Below, piece after piece: positions 22,093-24,525 of a stretch of DNA of 24,525 nucleotides. The notes below the pieces were generated by a model that saw nothing but the letters and a program-made list of their open reading frames with translations, was not told the origin of the DNA and searched no databases. The translations under genes were made by a program, and so were the position numbers. Origin of the DNA: a virus; IMG/VR virus record IMGVR_UViG_3300050821_004764, positions 1 through 24,525 of that record. One strand, 5' to 3'. Every line of letters starts with the position of its first letter. Position 1 is the stretch's first letter.

Positions 22093-22812
22093 ATGAACGA
22101 GTCGAGCGATACGAGGTTCGAGGATGAGGACGTTACGTGCGAGCGCTGTGGCGAAGCGCGCGTGCTGATACGGGGGCTCGCGGCGCACCAGCGCGGGGTC
22201 GTGTGCGAGGTCAATTGGGCGCAGCGCAAGGCGACGCGCCGAGGCTTGGTGCGGACTCACATTCACGTCAGCAGGCTGCGCGACCTAGGCATCGAGGTGG
22301 CGTCGGTGCCCGAGTTCAAGCACGGACGCCGAAGCGCCAAGAACCGAAAAAACGTCGTCTACGAGAACTGGGTCCAGAAGTGGGTCAACGACGCGTGGGG
22401 CGTCGTGCACGATGTCACGCGCAGCGTGGGCGACACGGGGGCCGAGCTGGCGTACCCGACCCTCGTCTTCATGCTGAAGGCCTCTACCCGCTACAACCGG
22501 CGTGACTCGCTCGCGGAGATGGTGATGGACCGCATCGTGAAGGTGGACAGGTCGCTCGGGGAGGCCCTCGCCTACGTGATGCTGCTCTCGTACGAGCACA
22601 AGGAGGACATGGGGTCGCACCCCGGCCTCGTGTACCTCGAGCATTACTTCTCCGAGGACCTCTCGCGCGCCGCAACGCAGCGAGGCGAGTGCGCGCTCTG
22701 TTGCGGGGAGAGCGTGACGCTCATGGCGCGCCTGCGCTCGAACCCACTCGCGAAAGTGTGCGTGGGGTGCTGCGCGAACGCGCGCCTGAAGACGATCGCG
22801 CTGGAGGTGTGA
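22093..22812 (+). CDS. Zinc-finger protein, paralog of the next gene
   Basis: This 239-residue protein has an N-terminal zinc finger: Cys16, Cys19, His32 and Cys38 (CERCG...RGLAAHQRGVVC). A helical body carries NWVQKW and, after a gap, YPTLVFM (about 94-135). The C-terminal Cys cluster (ECALCCGES ... VCVGCC) could form a second zinc site. The finger, WVQK, YPTL and a later LAE motif recur in the same order in the following gene, so the two descend from a duplication. It starts the coupled operon behind AGGAGAG, and its function is unknown. DNA or RNA binding is plausible. Confidence 0.75.
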   Translation: MNESSDTRFEDEDVTCERCGEARVLIRGLAAHQRGVVCEVNWAQRKATRRGLVRTHIHVSRLRDLGIEVASVPEFKHGRRSAKNRKNVVYENWVQKWVNDAWGVVHDVTRSVGDTGAELAYPTLVFMLKASTRYNRRDSLAEMVMDRIVKVDRSLGEALAYVMLLSYEHKEDMGSHPGLVYLEHYFSEDLSRAATQRGECALCCGESVTLMARLRSNPLAKVCVGCCANARLKTIALEV

Positions 22813-22813
22813 G

Positions 22814-23326
22814 GTGGCAGAGGCGACCTACGTCACCTGCGAATGCGGCCACGTGTGCAAGCAACGCGGCCTCGCCACGCACCGGCGCGGGCGTATTCAC
22901 GAGTCGCGCTTGGGCTCGAAGTGGCTGAAGGACAACGACTGGACCCCCGGCAACCCGGCTTGGAAGAAACTCGTGCCGTCCAAGTTCATCATGTATCGGG
23001 TGGAGCTGGACCAGAAGGGCGAGCCGGGCGAGATCAGGAAGGACTGGTGCTACCCGTCCTGGGTCCAGAAGATCATGGCGGCGCAATCGAAAGCGCGCGC
23101 GGCGATCATCGCGTTTCAGGGCGCGAAGTACCCCACGCTATGGAAGCTCTGCATCCATTCGCAGTTGGGGCTTGCGGAGAAGCTGCGGGCGGCGGTCGCG
23201 CATCGCGCGATCGTAGACGAAGCTTGGCGCGCCTCGTTCCTCAGCGTGCACGCGCTCACGAACGATCAGGGAGCGCTGGCCGAGTACTTGGAAGCGACGC
23301 TCTGGGGCGTAGGGAGGATGTCGTGA
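22814..23326 (+). CDS. Zinc-finger protein, shorter paralog
   Basis: This 170-residue protein starts at GTG 22814, right after the preceding stop with GGAGGTG upstream. The finger is CECGHVCKQRGLATHRRGRIH (about 9-29), with Cys11/Cys15 and His23/His29 as ligands. The body has PSWVQKI and KYPTLWKL, matching the paralog upstream. It lacks the paralog's C-terminal Cys cluster. Aromatic and basic residues are frequent (WKKLVPSKFIMYRVELDQK). Its stop overlaps the next GTG. Confidence 0.75.
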   Translation: MAEATYVTCECGHVCKQRGLATHRRGRIHESRLGSKWLKDNDWTPGNPAWKKLVPSKFIMYRVELDQKGEPGEIRKDWCYPSWVQKIMAAQSKARAAIIAFQGAKYPTLWKLCIHSQLGLAEKLRAAVAHRAIVDEAWRASFLSVHALTNDQGALAEYLEATLWGVGRMS

Positions 23327-23511
23327 GCGGGCGCGTGGTCGACTTCGCTTGGGTGTTTTGGGCAGAGGCCGTGGACCAGGGGATGCTGACGCACGCCGAC
23401 AACGTGGCGCTAGCACAAGCGGTGCTGGCACTACGGAACCTGGGCGCGAACAAGGAAAAGGTCGCGCTGTTCATTCAGTCTTGGATCAAGGCGAGGAGGC
23501 AGTCGCAATGA
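23323..23511 (+). CDS. Small hypothetical protein
   Basis: This 62-residue protein starts at GTG 23323, overlapping the previous stop (GTGA). It is mostly helical (VVDFAWVFWAEAVDQGMLTH; ALAQAVLALRNLG; VALFIQSWIKARRQ). Its stop overlaps the sigma-like gene's ATG. No family is recognised. Tight coupling on both sides supports it. Confidence 0.7.
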   Translation: MSGRVVDFAWVFWAEAVDQGMLTHADNVALAQAVLALRNLGANKEKVALFIQSWIKARRQSQ

Positions 23512-24071
23512 ACCAAAAGCAGATCGACAAGGTCGTGTGCTCGGTCGCAGCACGCTACGCGAGGCGATGCTGGTGGGTCGACAAGGAGGACTTGCAGCAG
23601 GTGGGCTGGGAGGCAGCGCTCAAGGCCCTCCGCACGTGGGATCCGCAGGTGGGCGTCCCCGCCGCCGCCTACTTGTGGCGCGCGTGCTCGTTCGCGATGC
23701 GCCGATACCTCTGGCTCGAGTCTTCCCCGGTCTCGGGCGGCATGAACGACCCGAAGCGCTGCCGCACCCAGCACCGCGCGTCGCTCGAACACCCCGCCGT
23801 GGTCCACCTGAGCGACCTCACGCCTCCGCCAGACGCGCTGCTGGATGAGAAGCGATGGACGGAGGAAGTGCTACGCGGGCTCATTCGGCTGCACGACGAC
23901 GACGCCGTGCGGACGGGCATGCGCGTGCTCTTCGACGAGGCCCCCAAGGAAGTAGCGCTCGACACGGGATTGGAACGCGCGAGCGTGTACCGATCCGCGG
24001 CGAAGGCGCGAAACGAGGTAGCGTTCGACCAAGACCTATGGGCTCTGGCCCGCAGAAAGGATACGCCATGA
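23508..24071 (+). CDS. Sigma-70-like factor (phage-encoded)
   Basis: This 187-residue protein starts at ATG 23508 with GAGGAGG upstream. The in-frame start at 23349 is inside the previous gene. The section VDKEDLQQVGWEAALKALRTWDPQVGVPAAAYLWRACSFAMRRYL (about 25-70) matches sigma region 2, which binds RNA polymerase and the -10 element. The C-terminus has a helix-turn-helix-like stretch (KEVALDTGLERASVYRSAAKARNEV), as in region 4. The linker between them is Pro/Asp-rich. It resembles small extracytoplasmic-type or phage sigma factors, and may redirect transcription to phage promoters such as the TTACAGC-N5-TAGAACAG sites. That link is speculative. Confidence 0.72.
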   Translation: MNQKQIDKVVCSVAARYARRCWWVDKEDLQQVGWEAALKALRTWDPQVGVPAAAYLWRACSFAMRRYLWLESSPVSGGMNDPKRCRTQHRASLEHPAVVHLSDLTPPPDALLDEKRWTEEVLRGLIRLHDDDAVRTGMRVLFDEAPKEVALDTGLERASVYRSAAKARNEVAFDQDLWALARRKDTP

Positions 24072-24268
24072 TGTTCCTGGTGAAAGTGACCGACATCGAC
24101 GAGGACGAGCTACTCAACACGCACGTGGTGGAGTCGAGCGCGGTCATCCTGACTGTTGCCGACGTGAAGGGAAGGCTCGAGAAGGCTCTGGAGGGCCGTG
24201 ACCTTCGCGTCGACGTGCACGAGGTTCGGCCCGAGACCATCGGGCAGATCGTGAGGCAGTACCGATGA
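24068..24268 (+). CDS. Small hypothetical protein
   Basis: This 66-residue protein starts at ATG 24068 (or 24071), overlapping the previous stop. It is acidic, with beta then helix content (MMFLVKVTDIDEDELLNTH; VADVKGRLEKALEGRDLRVDVHEVRPE). No family is recognised. Its stop overlaps the next ATG. Confidence 0.65.
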   Translation: MMFLVKVTDIDEDELLNTHVVESSAVILTVADVKGRLEKALEGRDLRVDVHEVRPETIGQIVRQYR

Positions 24269-24525
24269 AGGACGTACAGGTGAAGCTGGTCGCCCTACGT
24301 GACCTGGTCAACGCGCCCAAGAACCCCAACGTCATGCCGCAGGAGAAGCAGGAAGCGCTCGCGCACGCGATGACCGTCCTCGGCCCCAACCTGCAACCCC
24401 CTCTCGTGCGCCCCTCCGGCACGCGCGGAGCGTACATCATCGTGGACGGGCATCATCGCGTCGCGGCCGCTCTGGGGGCGGGGCACGAGGCAATGCTGGT
24501 CGTTGTCGCGGACATGAACGCGGAG
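24265..24525 (+). CDS. ParB-like nuclease-domain protein, 3' partial
   Basis: The frame opens at ATG 24265, overlapping the previous stop, and runs off the window, giving 87 residues. The section VALRDLVNAPKNPNVMPQEKQEALAHAM is followed by the signature VDGHHRVAAAL, the GHHR motif of ParB/Srx N-terminal domains that bind or hydrolyse nucleotides. In phages such proteins are often DNA-binding or nickase-like. The C-terminal part needed to tell which lies outside the window. Confidence 0.82.
   Translation, partial: MKDVQVKLVALRDLVNAPKNPNVMPQEKQEALAHAMTVLGPNLQPPLVRPSGTRGAYIIVDGHHRVAAALGAGHEAMLVVVADMNAE

Overview
The window is about 24.5 kb of a GC-rich tailed-phage genome or prophage. The gene set indicates a contractile-tailed (myovirus-type) phage. 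Its first 14 kb reads, on the + strand, in the canonical contractile-tail order: tail assembly chaperone with a -1 frameshift, tape measure, LysM-type baseplate protein, hub, gpV-like spike, gp25-like wedge, two baseplate J-like wedge proteins, and a fibre-like protein. No integrase, capsid, portal, terminase or endolysin is visible, so lifestyle and completeness cannot be judged. The host is not shown directly. The high GC, frequent GTG starts and a Cys/Asp-Ala-Gly-rich lipoprotein resemble Myxococcota (delta-proteobacterial) sequence, but this is only a suggestion.

Layout. (1) 1-13,312: tail and baseplate genes, tightly packed with many TGATG/ATGA-type junctions. They are interrupted at 9,172-9,723 by an HNH/endonuclease VII-like gene between the two J-like genes. 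(2) 13,309-14,150: two small membrane proteins, probable lysis functions (coiled-coil membrane protein, holin-like protein). (3) 14,157-15,615: a zinc-ribbon protein on + and a RuvC-like Holliday junction resolvase on -, convergent and overlapping by 41 bp. (4) 15,616-16,265: a non-coding, strongly palindromic island. (5) 16,266-21,873: a + strand accessory operon. It holds small Cys-rich proteins, a Lys/Ala-rich protein, a MoxR-type AAA+ ATPase coupled to a VWA protein with an HExxH metallopeptidase-like domain, two further proteins and a lipoprotein. (6) 21,874-22,092: a second palindrome-rich island. (7) 22,093-24,525 and beyond: an operon coupled by overlapping stop/start codons. It holds two paralogous zinc-finger proteins, small proteins, a sigma-70-like factor and a ParB-like nuclease-domain protein cut by the window edge.

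The structural module builds the tail: the chaperones coat the tape measure, the hub and spike nucleate the baseplate, gp25 and the J proteins form wedges, and the fibre contacts the host. The accessory modules likely act in DNA processing (RuvC, EndoVII-like), transcription (sigma-like factor) and host takeover or protein remodelling (MoxR-VWA). The points most worth attention are a textbook T_TTT_TTC slippery site, the MoxR/VWA/HExxH cassette in a phage, two hairpin-dense islands, and a split motif TTACAGC-N5-TAGAACAG found upstream of two oppositely oriented transcription units.
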